Shown here one piece after another: positions 27,267 to 37,430 of a DNA stretch of 64,000 nt. The stretch spans positions 1 to 64,000 of the forward strand of contig JAHDDL010000011.1 in NCBI GenBank assembly GCA_020629415.1, given 5' to 3'. The stretch's first letter is position 1, and each line of letters begins with the position of its first letter. The position numbers were made by a program, and so were the translations under genes. Source of the DNA: Maribacter sp. GTDB lineage: Bacteria; Bacteroidota; Bacteroidia; Flavobacteriales; Flavobacteriaceae. The notes beneath the pieces are model-generated. The model did not search any database. It saw only the letters and a program-made list of their open reading frames with translations, and was not told the origin of the DNA.

Positions 27267-27404
27267 TACTAAAAATTAAACTTTGGAATTTCCAGATTTT
27301 ATTTTTCCTCATATTTCAACAGAGTTCAACCAAATAAAATCATGAAATTAACGCATATTATCACCTGTATATTACAACGCATAAACCAATTAGTGGCTTA
27401 AACT

Positions 27405-27439
27405 AAAAAAAAGGAAGCCGATTGAGCTTCCTTTTTTTT
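27405..27439 (-). terminator. Rho-independent terminator of the LVIVD lipoprotein gene
   Basis: GGAAGC (27413-27418) and GCTTCC (27426-27431) are flanked by eight A and eight T residues, giving a 14-pair hairpin about 15 bases after the gene's stop. The symmetry would allow action in either direction, but only the minus-strand gene ends here. Confidence 0.88.
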
Positions 27440-27454
27440 AACCTAATAATAATT

Positions 27455-28720
27455 TTACAACTGTAGTGTACTGAGTAATTTTATATCATTATCTACATAT
27501 TCATATTGGTATAATGTTCGGTCACCTATCATCAGTAAAGATGACGGCAAGGGAATGACATCATAAGCTACAATATTTTCAAAAGTGTTGATTAACGTAA
27601 GATTTGGAGCGTTGGTCTTATCATAAATCTTTAAACCAGAACCTCCATCACAGACAAAAAGCGTATCATCTTTTATCCCCAATCCGTTTGGACCGTCCAT
27701 AGGGTAGATAACCTTTAGTTCAGGATTTTCAAGGTTAGAAATATCTATGACATAAAGACCACTATCCGTATTTCCGCAAAAATTACCACCTTTTAAGGTT
27801 ACATATGCATAACCGCCATCGACCACAACAGGATCACAAGCGGTACCATGCCTGAATTCTGAGATAAATTTTGGTTTTTCCGGATTTTCAATTCCATAAA
27901 TGTACATGCCCTGCGAGCCCCCTATAAATAAAATATCACCTTGATTATATATGGTCTCAATATCCCAGGCTACCTGAACATCATCCAAAACCTGTACATC
28001 CTCTACATCTGTAATGTCAAAAATATTTATATCACTATAATCTACGACATATAAATAATTCCCAATTATCTTAAAACGGGCCAAAGAACCGCCTTGACCG
28101 GTACTTGGCTGCGGACTATCATTGAAACTTTCAAGAGAATCTAGCTCACAACCATCACAGTTGTACCTAGACTCATACTCCTCTACCGATCTTCTTTCCG
28201 TTACAACTTCCCAGCCAATAACAATATCCCTATCATAATCAATATCGCCGAATTCATAAAAATCTGCCTGCGGATATTCAACATCCGTAGCCCAAACACC
28301 ATTATTATATATGGCATTTTCAATACGCCCGGCTATTGAAATATTATTAATATCCGATATATCAAAAATGACCAAATCCCCATAACTATCGGCATATATT
28401 TTATCATCTTTTATAGAAATATCATTATTACCTTCTAATTTTATAAACGCGATACTTTCCGGAGATGAAGGGTTTTGATTATCGATTACATGAAAACCCT
28501 TATTTACATCATTGACAAAAATATAATTACCATAAGCATAAATTTTGCCCGATGATACCACTGGCACAGGTTCAGTAACCGATACGGCCTCTGCCTTAAA
28601 CGTAATTGCATCTTGCAAAATAGGTCTTGCAACTTGGTAATCTTGGTAAGGTCCGTCATCGTCACAAGAAACAAATACAGATAATGCGATGGCACAAAAT
28701 AGAAAAACAAAATTCTTCAT
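27455..28720 (-). CDS. LVIVD-repeat lipoprotein
   Basis: A 421-residue predicted lipoprotein (lipobox ending VFVSCDDD, with acidic residues after the Cys that in Bacteroidota can be linked to surface export). The body is a beta-propeller-like set of repeats with phrases such as GLYVIDISNLENPE, LVIFDISDINNISIAG and NIFDITDVEDVQV, the LVIVD pattern. The function is unknown; such propellers are thought to bind ligands or partners. It is monocistronic, with its own terminator. Confidence 0.85.
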   Translation of the reverse strand: MKNFVFLFCAIALSVFVSCDDDGPYQDYQVARPILQDAITFKAEAVSVTEPVPVVSSGKIYAYGNYIFVNDVNKGFHVIDNQNPSSPESIAFIKLEGNNDISIKDDKIYADSYGDLVIFDISDINNISIAGRIENAIYNNGVWATDVEYPQADFYEFGDIDYDRDIVIGWEVVTERRSVEEYESRYNCDGCELDSLESFNDSPQPSTGQGGSLARFKIIGNYLYVVDYSDINIFDITDVEDVQVLDDVQVAWDIETIYNQGDILFIGGSQGMYIYGIENPEKPKFISEFRHGTACDPVVVDGGYAYVTLKGGNFCGNTDSGLYVIDISNLENPELKVIYPMDGPNGLGIKDDTLFVCDGGSGLKIYDKTNAPNLTLINTFENIVAYDVIPLPSSLLMIGDRTLYQYEYVDNDIKLLSTLQL

Positions 28721-28778
28721 TTACAATAATTTAGCTGTTTGTAATCATTAGATGAAAAAACACCTAATAGTTGCGTTA

Positions 28779-29522
28779 TCAATGATTTGAAATTTCCTTT
28801 ACCTCACCAAAACCTACACCATCCTTGTACATGTAATACACCGGCACTTTACCTAACATTGCAGTGAACAGCACGCCCACACAACATAAAATAAAGCCAA
28901 GTTGCGCCACAAATGCCGAAATAATCACCACACCAAATATGACCAACCAGTTTTTGTTGCCCAACGTAAAACTAGCCTTTACCATTTCTAAAGGAGATAA
29001 ATGATTTGAAAACGCCAAAAAAGCAGGTATCAACGAAATTGGCACCATGACATAAAATACGCCCACACCACAGGCAAGTACCCCTAAAATCGATAGGCCA
29101 AAAGTATATAATGCAAGTATGAACACTTTGCCTAAACGCCCTTCTTTAAAATAATAGAAGTAATCATCACTAGTAAAATCCTCTAAATCTTTTTCTTTAC
29201 AAATTTTCAAAAATGACGCATTTAAAGCTAAAGCAAATGTGGTCACCCCTATTGAAAAAACAGGCATAAGAATAGCTAATGCAATAGCTGCCATAGGCGG
29301 TAACTCACCATGCTGCAATGCTACTGGATCAGTTATACCCAAAGCGAACATTGGGATATACAAAACAATATAAAACGGTAGTATAACAACAAATGTCAAG
29401 AGCAAAATGATAAAGCCTTGCAACCAAACTTTCTTAAATAGTTCAATAGACCTACTGAAAATGGTACCGAATTCTAAATCTGGTTTCGTGTTAATGTGCT
29501 GAGTCAAGTTTTCTAAATTCAT
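28779..29522 (-). CDS. multi-pass membrane protein of unknown function
   Basis: A 247-residue membrane protein with about five hydrophobic segments (near 33-58, 75-105, 130-155, 157-180, 200-232). A conserved NHLSPLEMVKASFTLGNKNW segment lies before the last helix, similar to the repeats in glycerophosphoryl-diester-phosphodiesterase membrane-domain and DUF975-like proteins, but I cannot assign a family firmly. It is divergent from miaB, sharing the intergenic region 29523-29673. Confidence 0.8.
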   Translation of the reverse strand: MNLENLTQHINTKPDLEFGTIFSRSIELFKKVWLQGFIILLLTFVVILPFYIVLYIPMFALGITDPVALQHGELPPMAAIALAILMPVFSIGVTTFALALNASFLKICKEKDLEDFTSDDYFYYFKEGRLGKVFILALYTFGLSILGVLACGVGVFYVMVPISLIPAFLAFSNHLSPLEMVKASFTLGNKNWLVIFGVVIISAFVAQLGFILCCVGVLFTAMLGKVPVYYMYKDGVGFGEVKEISNH

Positions 29523-29605
29523 GTATAGAGGTGGTTATAATTGGTACTAAAACTAAATAATTTTCGTGTGCAAAGCCTAAACAAACCCTAAATAATCATG
29601 TCATC

Positions 29606-29637
29606 TTGTCATATTTTTGATTATAATAGTATCTTTG
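29606..29637 (+). promoter_or_regulatory. flavobacterial promoter of miaB
   Basis: TTG (29606-29608), a 21-nt spacer and TATCTTTG (29630-29637): a full match to the Bacteroidota -33/-7 consensus. The box ends 36 nt before the miaB ATG at 29674 and is therefore the probable start of the miaB-to-secG transcript. Confidence 0.75.
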
Positions 29638-29673
29638 CCTTCCAAAATATTTTATACGCAACGTATTACAAAA

Positions 29674-31119
29674 ATGGAGAAAACCATAGACGAAAATGTG
29701 CAGGGCACAACTTTGGTAGTTGAAGGAAAAGAAACGAACAAGCGTAACCTCTTTATAGAAAGCTATGGTTGCGCAATGAATTTTGCCGATAGTGAAATTG
29801 TTGCCTCTATCTTGGCAACCGAAGGTTTTAACACCACCCAAACATTAGAAGATGCAGATTTAGTACTTGTAAATACCTGTTCTATTAGAGATAAAGCGGA
29901 ACAGACCATTCGCAAAAGATTGACCGAATATAATAAGGTAAAAAAATCTAGACCGCATTTAAAAGTAGGTGTTCTTGGCTGTATGGCTGAAAGATTAAAA
30001 GACAAACTTTTAGATGAGGAAAAAATAGTAGACATGGTCGTAGGGCCAGATGCTTACAAAGATCTACCCAACTTGATTAAAGAAGTAGATTCTGGCAGAG
30101 ATGCCGTAAACGTAATTCTATCCAAAGATGAAACTTATGGTGATATTGCACCGGTTAGATTAAACACCAACGGTGTAACGGCTTTTGTATCTATCACCAG
30201 AGGATGCGATAATATGTGCACCTTTTGCGTAGTCCCTTTTACCAGAGGTAGGGAAAGAAGTAGAGACCCACAGTCCATTCTTGCCGAAATACAAGAGCTT
30301 TCGCAAAAGGGCTTTAAAGAAATTACATTACTTGGTCAAAATGTAGATAGTTATTTATGGTATGGCGGTGGGCTCAAGAAAAATTTTGAAAATGCATCTG
30401 AGATGCAAAAAGCTACCGCTACCAATTTCTCTAAACTGTTGGACATGGTGGCATTGGCAAACCCAAAGATGCGCATTCGTTTTTCTACTTCGAACCCTCA
30501 AGACATGACCCTGGACGTAATCAGGACCATGGCAGAACATAAAAACATCTGCAACCACATTCATTTACCTGTACAAAGCGGCAGCAACCGTATTTTAAAG
30601 GAAATGAACCGCTTACACACCATTGAAGAGTATTTTGAACTCATAGATAATATTAGAAAAATTATTCCTGATTGTGCTATTTCTCAAGATATCATTAGCG
30701 GTTTTCCAACGGAAACAGAAGAAGACCATGCAGATACCTTAAAAGCACTTGAATATGTAAAATATGACTTTGGTTATATGTACGCCTACTCTGAAAGACC
30801 AGGGACCTTGGCCGGCAGAAAAATGGAAGACGATGTTCCTGAACCTATAAAAAAGAGACGTCTTTCTGAAATTATAGCCCTACAAAGAAGCCACTGTCAA
30901 TTTAGAACGGAAAAGCATGTAGGCAAAATCCAAGAAGTTTTGATCGAAGGAACTTCTAAAAAATCTGAAAACGAGTGGATGGGCAGAAATTCTCAAAGCA
31001 CCGTGGTTGTTTTCCCTAAGGAAAACTACAAAATTGGGGATTTTGTAAATGTTCAAATCAATGATTGCACTTCAGCAACCTTAAAAGGTGTTGCTGTTGG
31101 GTATTCTGACAACAATTAA
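29674..31119 (+). CDS. miaB: tRNA (N6-dimethylallyladenosine(37)-C2)-methylthiotransferase MiaB
   Basis: Radical-SAM enzyme that adds a methylthio group to i6A37 of tRNAs. The ATG at 29674 gives 481 residues, the usual length; an upstream in-frame ATG lies in the promoter. N-terminal UPF0004 domain with Cys residues in ESYGCAMNFADSE, VNTCSIRDKA and LGCMAERL, which bind one Fe-S cluster; radical-SAM motif CDNMCTFC in the middle binds the other; a C-terminal TRAM domain ends near VNVQINDCTSATLKGV. Followed by the sigma-54 activator after 19 bases. Confidence 0.97.
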   Translation: MEKTIDENVQGTTLVVEGKETNKRNLFIESYGCAMNFADSEIVASILATEGFNTTQTLEDADLVLVNTCSIRDKAEQTIRKRLTEYNKVKKSRPHLKVGVLGCMAERLKDKLLDEEKIVDMVVGPDAYKDLPNLIKEVDSGRDAVNVILSKDETYGDIAPVRLNTNGVTAFVSITRGCDNMCTFCVVPFTRGRERSRDPQSILAEIQELSQKGFKEITLLGQNVDSYLWYGGGLKKNFENASEMQKATATNFSKLLDMVALANPKMRIRFSTSNPQDMTLDVIRTMAEHKNICNHIHLPVQSGSNRILKEMNRLHTIEEYFELIDNIRKIIPDCAISQDIISGFPTETEEDHADTLKALEYVKYDFGYMYAYSERPGTLAGRKMEDDVPEPIKKRRLSEIIALQRSHCQFRTEKHVGKIQEVLIEGTSKKSENEWMGRNSQSTVVVFPKENYKIGDFVNVQINDCTSATLKGVAVGYSDNN

Positions 31120-31138
31120 CTTTTAGTAGCCATTGTAT

Positions 31139-32425
31139 ATGGAAAGCATACAAAGCATAAAACAACGTTTTGAAATTATTGGGCAAGACCCCAAACTGAA
31201 TCGTGCACTAGAAAAAGCAATGCAAGTTGCCGCAACAGATATTTCTGTTTTGGTTACCGGTGAAAGCGGTGTAGGTAAAGAATCGATCCCAAAAATTATT
31301 CATTCGCTTTCCCATAGAAAACATGCAAAATATATTGCGGTAAACTGTGGCGCCATACCGGAAGGCACCATTGACAGTGAACTATTTGGTCATGAAAAGG
31401 GTGCTTTTACAGGTGCTACGCAAACCAGAAGCGGTTATTTTGAAGTTGCCGATGGTGGTACCATTTTTTTAGATGAGGTTGGGGAGCTACCTTTAACCAC
31501 ACAGGTTCGTTTACTACGTGTATTGGAGAATGGTGAATTCTTAAAAGTTGGCTCTTCTCAAGTTCAAAAAACAGATGTACGTATTGTTGCGGCAACAAAT
31601 GTAAACATGTTCGAAGCGATAAAGAAAGAACGTTTTCGAGAAGACCTGTACTATCGATTAAGTACGGTTGAAATCAACATACCACCACTACGCGAACGTC
31701 AAGGAGATATTCATTTATTGTTCAGAAAATTTGCATCTGACTTTAGTCAGAAATACAAGATGCCAACTATAAGATTAGATGAGCATGCCGTGTCTTTATT
31801 GACAAAATACAGATGGCCTGGCAACATACGTCAGTTAAGAAATATAGCTGAACAGGTTTCCGTACTGGAAGAAAACAGAGCAATTAACGCTGCTACTTTA
31901 AATGGCTACTTGCCCCACAACACTACAAGCAACTTACCTGCGGTAGTCTCTAACACAAAATCTGAAAGCGATTTCAGTAACGAAAGAGAAATACTGTACA
32001 AAGTACTTTTTGATATGAAAGGCGACCTCAACGACCTTAAAAAGTTGACGATGGAGCTTTTAAAAAACAACGATTCTGAAAAGGTTCAAAAAGACAATGA
32101 AAACCTGATTCGTAAAATTTACGGTAACGATGACGAAGAAGACGTTGATATTGAACATGATACCCAAGAAGAATCTTCACTTAGCCTTTTACACCTGCCA
32201 GAACCAAAACAGGAAGAACCTTCTGTAATTCAAGAATCCTACGAAGATAAGTATCATTTTGCCGAAGAAATTCAAGAGGAAGAAACCCTATCTTTACAAG
32301 AGAAAGAAGTAGAATTGATCAAAAAATCTTTAGAACGTAACCGTGGAAAAAGAAAGGCCGCAGCAACAGAGCTAGGCATTTCCGAACGAACACTATACCG
32401 AAAAATTAAGCAGTACGATCTTTAA
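31139..32425 (+). CDS. sigma-54 interacting transcriptional activator without receiver domain
   Basis: Bacterial enhancer-binding protein of 428 residues. It starts directly with the AAA+ domain: Walker A GESGVGKE (41-48), the sigma-54 contact loop GAFTGA (88-93), Walker B FLDEVGEL (110-117), and the PPLRERQGDI motif. The C-terminus has a Fis-type helix-turn-helix (KRKAAATELGISERTLYRKI). No N-terminal receiver, GAF or PAS domain is present, so activity must be set by amount, by partners or by the about 130-residue acidic linker (270-390). ATG at 31139 preferred over TTG two codons earlier. It lies in an operon with miaB and lptE, so envelope genes may be its targets (inference). Confidence 0.92.
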   Translation: MESIQSIKQRFEIIGQDPKLNRALEKAMQVAATDISVLVTGESGVGKESIPKIIHSLSHRKHAKYIAVNCGAIPEGTIDSELFGHEKGAFTGATQTRSGYFEVADGGTIFLDEVGELPLTTQVRLLRVLENGEFLKVGSSQVQKTDVRIVAATNVNMFEAIKKERFREDLYYRLSTVEINIPPLRERQGDIHLLFRKFASDFSQKYKMPTIRLDEHAVSLLTKYRWPGNIRQLRNIAEQVSVLEENRAINAATLNGYLPHNTTSNLPAVVSNTKSESDFSNEREILYKVLFDMKGDLNDLKKLTMELLKNNDSEKVQKDNENLIRKIYGNDDEEDVDIEHDTQEESSLSLLHLPEPKQEEPSVIQESYEDKYHFAEEIQEEETLSLQEKEVELIKKSLERNRGKRKAAATELGISERTLYRKIKQYDL

Positions 32426-32446
32426 TACAAAATGAATCTCATTTCC

Positions 32447-32968
32447 ATGAAATACCTAAAAAAAACTATTCTTTATATACTACCCGTAATTCTTCTATTA
32501 AGTTGCGGTGTGTACAATTTTACCGGTGGCAATGTAGGTGAGGCAAAAACTTTTAAAGTAAATTATTTTCAAAATTACGCAACCCAAAGTCCAGGCTCAA
32601 CATTTGAACCTGGTGTAGATAGAGACTTTACGTTAGCGTTACAAGATAGGATTCAAAACCAAACCAGTTTAGACCTGATCAGTACCGGCAACCCAGATTT
32701 ATTGTACGAAGGTGAAATTACCGAATATAAAATTTCCCCAATGTCTGCAACAGCAGCCCAAACGGCAGCTCAAAACAGACTTTCTGTGAGAGTTAAAGTA
32801 CGTTTTTACAATCAATTAAAAGAAGATGCCGCTTTTGACCAAAGTTTTTCTTTTTTTTATGATTACCCGGCAGACACGCAATTAGCCAGTATTAAGAGCG
32901 AAGCCCACGAAATCATTTTTGAACGGTTGACACAAGATATTTTTAACGCCTCATTAGCAGATTGGTAA
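32447..32968 (+). CDS. lptE: LptE-like LPS assembly lipoprotein
   Basis: Outer membrane lipoprotein that plugs the LptD translocon in LPS transport. The ATG at 32447 starts a signal peptide with lipobox LLLSCGVYNFTGG; another in-frame ATG lies five codons upstream. The C-GVY-F/S-F-T-G opening and the central DRIQNQTSLDLI ... LLYEGEITEYKISP strands are typical of Bacteroidota LptE. 173 residues. It follows the sigma-54 activator by 21 bases and precedes the TPR protein by four, so all are in one operon. Confidence 0.9.
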   Translation: MKYLKKTILYILPVILLLSCGVYNFTGGNVGEAKTFKVNYFQNYATQSPGSTFEPGVDRDFTLALQDRIQNQTSLDLISTGNPDLLYEGEITEYKISPMSATAAQTAAQNRLSVRVKVRFYNQLKEDAAFDQSFSFFYDYPADTQLASIKSEAHEIIFERLTQDIFNASLADW

Positions 32969-32972
32969 GAAC

Positions 32973-34094
32973 ATGAACGTTAAGGACTTTACATATTTTC
33001 TAGAACACCCTACCAAAGTGGTAGAACCTATACATACCAAACATTTAGAAGATATCATTGATGAGTATCCTTACTTTCAAGCTGCACGAGCGCTACACTT
33101 AAAAGGATTAAAAAATTTAAACAGCTACAAGTATAACAAAGCACTTAAGGTAACTGCGGCATATACTACCGATAGAGATGTCCTTTTTGAATTTATTACC
33201 TCTAAAGACTTCCTACAATCCAATGTTTCGGAAACTATTATTTCAGAAATAGAAGAAAATAAAAAAGTAGAACCAATAGAAGAGGTTGAAAACGCACTTG
33301 CTACAGAGGAAATTGAAACTGTTGTAAACGAGGATGCTCCCAACACAATAGAAGAGTCACATATACCTGACGAAGCTACAGAAGAAGTTGAAGTCGAAAT
33401 TGAAGCTACAGAAACCAATGCACCTGAAATTATTGCCGCAGCGTCCACTGCCTCATTAATTATTTCTTCTGAAGATAAACCATTGCCACAAAATGAAGAA
33501 GATGCCGATAAAATTTTAGACCCAGCACTTTTTCAATCTAAAAATCCTGACAATACCGAAGAGGAAAATGCTTTGGATATAGGCAAACCGCTAACTTTCG
33601 ATGCCAAAGAAAAATATTCTTTTTCTGAATGGTTAAGTCTAGCTTCAAAAAAACCATTAGAAAAATCTGAAGAAGTTGTAGCCCAAAATAACCCAGATGA
33701 AATTACCGAAGCGCAAGTAGAGGTAAAAGAAAGCAAAATTGAAAAGACTATACAAAAGGTAGAGAAACAAAAAGTTTCCCCAAAACCTATAAGAAAACCC
33801 AAGGTCAAAAGCGAAGCCATTAAAAAGAAATACGATCGTATAGACAAGTTCATAGCTTCAAACCCAAAAATTGTCCCTACCGAACAGAGTACGACCATAG
33901 ATATTTCCAGCTCTTCTAAAATTGACCATAATGAGCTTATGACAGAGACTTTAGCAAGGGTTTACCTAGAACAAAAAAAGTATAAAAATGCAATTCAAGC
34001 TTACAAAATTTTAAGTTTGAAATATCCAGAAAAAAGTAGTTTCTTTGCAGACCGAATTAAGACGGTAGAAAAATTACGAAAAGATAATAAATAA
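32973..34094 (+). CDS. acidic protein with C-terminal TPR-like motif, unknown function
   Basis: A 373-residue cytoplasmic-looking protein (no signal peptide). Three regions can be seen: a conserved N-terminal helical block (1-75, with YPYFQAARALHLKGLKNL), a long Glu-rich, low-complexity stretch (80-270) and a C-terminal TPR-like helix pair (LARVYLEQKKYKNAIQAYKILSLKYPEKSSFF). A basic patch (about 255-290, Lys/Pro-rich) precedes the TPR. It sits between lptE and secG with 4-6-base gaps. I cannot assign a function; a scaffold role in envelope biogenesis is a guess from context. Confidence 0.85.
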   Translation: MNVKDFTYFLEHPTKVVEPIHTKHLEDIIDEYPYFQAARALHLKGLKNLNSYKYNKALKVTAAYTTDRDVLFEFITSKDFLQSNVSETIISEIEENKKVEPIEEVENALATEEIETVVNEDAPNTIEESHIPDEATEEVEVEIEATETNAPEIIAAASTASLIISSEDKPLPQNEEDADKILDPALFQSKNPDNTEEENALDIGKPLTFDAKEKYSFSEWLSLASKKPLEKSEEVVAQNNPDEITEAQVEVKESKIEKTIQKVEKQKVSPKPIRKPKVKSEAIKKKYDRIDKFIASNPKIVPTEQSTTIDISSSSKIDHNELMTETLARVYLEQKKYKNAIQAYKILSLKYPEKSSFFADRIKTVEKLRKDNK

Positions 34095-34100
34095 TTTAGA

Positions 34101-34460
34101 ATGAGTACATTTTCAATTTTCCTAATACTTATCATTGTTGTTTGCTTATTGTTAGTATTAGTGATCATGGTACAGAACCCAAAAGGTGGCGGACTTTCTT
34201 CTTCTTTTGGTGGAGGAGGCAACCAAGTTGTTGGAGGAGTAAAAAAAACAGGTGACTTTTTAGATAAAAGTACATGGACTTTGGCAGGATTGCTAATAGT
34301 TTTAATCTTAGCTTCCAACGTTGCCCTTAAAGGTAACTTTGGTGATACGGATTCTAAATTATTACAAGGGGACGATATTGAGACCGTAGTGCCAGAAGCA
34401 CTGCCAGAAACAGTTACACCACCTGTAACCAATGAGACTACACCGTCTGATAGTTTATAA
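34101..34460 (+). CDS. secG: preprotein translocase subunit SecG
   Basis: Small SecYEG component. Two transmembrane helices (residues about 3-24 and 53-72) flank the conserved cytoplasmic loop QNPKGGGLSSSFGGGGNQVVGG, which identifies SecG. The C-terminal tail (73-119) is Thr/Pro/Glu-rich and disordered, as in other Bacteroidota. It ends the miaB-led cluster; a terminator follows 22 bases after the stop. Confidence 0.95.
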   Translation: MSTFSIFLILIIVVCLLLVLVIMVQNPKGGGLSSSFGGGGNQVVGGVKKTGDFLDKSTWTLAGLLIVLILASNVALKGNFGDTDSKLLQGDDIETVVPEALPETVTPPVTNETTPSDSL

Positions 34461-34482
34461 CATTACGACCACAAAATATTTT

Positions 34483-34514
34483 AAATGCCAGCTTGTCATA
34501 AGCTGGCATTTTTT
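34483..34514 (+). terminator. Rho-independent terminator after secG
   Basis: AAATGCCAGCTT (34483-34494) pairs with AAGCTGGCATTT (34500-34511) around GTCAT, followed by more T. It separates the miaB-secG operon from groESL. Confidence 0.92.
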
Positions 34515-34604
34515 GTTTACAATTTGTCAGTAAATAGGTAATGGCATAATTTCTGCCTTTAGTAAATCCACGAAACTAAAAATCAATTTTAAAAATTAAT
34601 AATT

Positions 34605-34883
34605 ATGGCTAAAGTTAACATCAAACCATTGGCAGACCGAGTTCTTATCGAGCCAATGGCAGCTGAAACTAAAACTGCATCCGGACTTTACATTCCTGAT
34701 ACCGCAAAAGAGAAACCACAGAAAGGTAAAGTTGTTGCCGTGGGTCCTGGTACAAAAGATGACAGTGTTACCGTTAAAGTTGGCGATACGGTTCTTTATG
34801 GAAAGTATGCCGGTACCGAACTGAAATTGGAAGGTACAGATTACTTGATGATGAGAGAAAGTGATATTCTTGCTATTATCTAA
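34605..34883 (+). CDS. groS: co-chaperonin GroES
   Basis: Heptameric lid of the GroEL chamber. At 92 residues it has the normal length, with the opening [13 protein letters not shown], the mobile loop [18 protein letters not shown], and the ending [13 protein letters not shown]. No CIRCE inverted repeat is seen in the 34515-34604 upstream region, so the HrcA-type control used elsewhere is not evident. groEL follows after 116 bases. Confidence 0.98.
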   Translation: MAKVNIKPLADRVLIEPMAAETKTASGLYIPDTAKEKPQKGKVVAVGPGTKDDSVTVKVGDTVLYGKYAGTELKLEGTDYLMMRESDILAII

Positions 34884-34895
34884 AACTAGCAATCG

Positions 34896-34918
34896 GCTAT
34901 TGGCATTAAGCTATTGGC
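34896..34918. repeat. short direct repeat in the groES-groEL spacer
   Basis: GCTATTGGC occurs twice (34896-34904 and 34910-34918), period 14. No function is known to me; the spacer otherwise holds no gene. Confidence 0.5.
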
Positions 34919-34936
34919 CGTTAAATTTTTATTTAA

Positions 34937-36634
<1,698 letters not shown>

Positions 36635-36687
36635 TGGCGAGCCGCCACAGGCAATTATTAGCTTGTTTGCGAACGTACATTAAATTT

Positions 36688-36724
36688 AAAGCTGCACTTG
36701 AAAATTTCAAGTGCAGCTTTTTTT
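36688..36724 (+). terminator. Rho-independent terminator of groESL
   Basis: AAAGCTGCACTTGAAA (36688-36703) pairs base for base with TTTCAAGTGCAGCTTT (36705-36720), with further T residues. It is about 55 bases after groEL and is one of the longest perfect hairpins in the window. Confidence 0.92.
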
Positions 36725-36738
36725 ATACTTATATCAAT

Positions 36739-36775
36739 AAAAAAACCACCTTCCTTATTTACAGAAGGTGGTTTT
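36739..36775 (-). terminator. Rho-independent terminator for the small Lys/Ala-rich ORF
   Basis: AACCACCTTC (36744-36753) pairs with GAAGGTGGTT (36764-36773). On the minus strand the stem is followed by a U tract, so it points to a minus-strand transcript ending here, which agrees with the small ORF at 36816-36914. Confidence 0.75.
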
Positions 36776-36815
36776 ATCGTCCAAACGGTATCGCCTTCTA
36801 AAGGCAAAAACTAGA

Positions 36816-36914
36816 CTACTTCTTTCTAGGAGCAGCTTTTGGAGCGGCCTTTTTACCAGCTTTTGCCGGTGCAGGCTTTGCAGCTGGTTTCCCTGCTGAT
36901 TTTGCTTGTGCCAT
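36816..36914 (-). CDS. very small Lys/Ala/Pro-rich basic protein
   Basis: A 32-residue frame from ATG to TAG, composed almost only of Ala, Lys, Pro and Gly (opening MAQAKSAGKPAAKPAP). The composition recalls histone-H1-like or topoisomerase tails, so nucleic-acid binding is possible but not shown. Support for a real gene: a minus-strand terminator 41 bases downstream and no competing gene here. Against: low-complexity sequence, very short, and no clear promoter box found. It could be translated from its own mRNA. Confidence 0.55.
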   Translation of the reverse strand: MAQAKSAGKPAAKPAPAKAGKKAAPKAAPRKK

Positions 36915-37046
36915 TGGTATAGAATTTTAAAATAAATCTATAGCTAATGTATTTCAGATTTTGAACCGTGATTATTTTGTTGGCAAAAGATTAACTAAAA
37001 CACGATCTTCTTCTTTTTTAGAATTACGCGCTGCACCAACATTTAA

Positions 37047-37409
37047 TTAATTATCATGATGTTGGCCGTCATCAGAATTATCTTCCCTATATCTACAACA
37101 AGGGTGCACACTATTATAAGCTTCTTCTGTAGCTTTTAATTCTTTGGTATCATGACCTACGGCTACAATTGCTGTTTTTATTTTCATAGCATCGGTTTTA
37201 CGTTCATCCATAATTACATCTAACTGATGTGTAGGTATACTCCAATTGGCATATTTCACGCCTTTTACATTTAATGCAGCTTCCTCTATGCGCTCTTTAC
37301 ACATGGCACATCTACCATTTACGTCAAAAGTCATTTTTTTGTTCTTGTCTTGAGCATAGGTCAATACTGCAATCAACATCATTGCCATTGATAAAATTGT
37401 TGTTTTCAT
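37047..37409 (-). CDS. exported HMA-domain metal-binding protein with Cys-Cys tail
   Basis: A 120-residue periplasmic or secreted protein: signal peptide (1-20, ending LTYAQ), one heavy-metal-associated domain with the ligand loop CAMC (34-37), and a C-terminal extension GHDTK-x8-Y-x5-CC-RY (85-108) with the vicinal pair C104-C105, then a His/Asp-rich end (QHHDN). The same spaced tail occurs in the exported HMA protein at 43127-43756. Likely carries copper or a similar soft metal. Last gene of the seven-gene metal cluster; 21 bases after the TonB receptor gene. Confidence 0.87.
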   Translation of the reverse strand: MKTTILSMAMMLIAVLTYAQDKNKKMTFDVNGRCAMCKERIEEAALNVKGVKYANWSIPTHQLDVIMDERKTDAMKIKTAIVAVGHDTKELKATEEAYNSVHPCCRYREDNSDDGQHHDN

Positions 37410-37430
37410 AGGTATTATTGTATTTGTTAT

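Noticed and set aside
34515..34604. CIRCE element upstream of groES
   Set aside because: No TTAGCACTC-N9-GAGTGCTAA or close variant is present.
36972..37046. 24-codon frame continuing in phase after the HMA protein stop, ending RVLVNLLPTK-stop
   Set aside because: No ATG, GTG or TTG start; it might be a remnant or readthrough tail, but support is too weak to call a gene.
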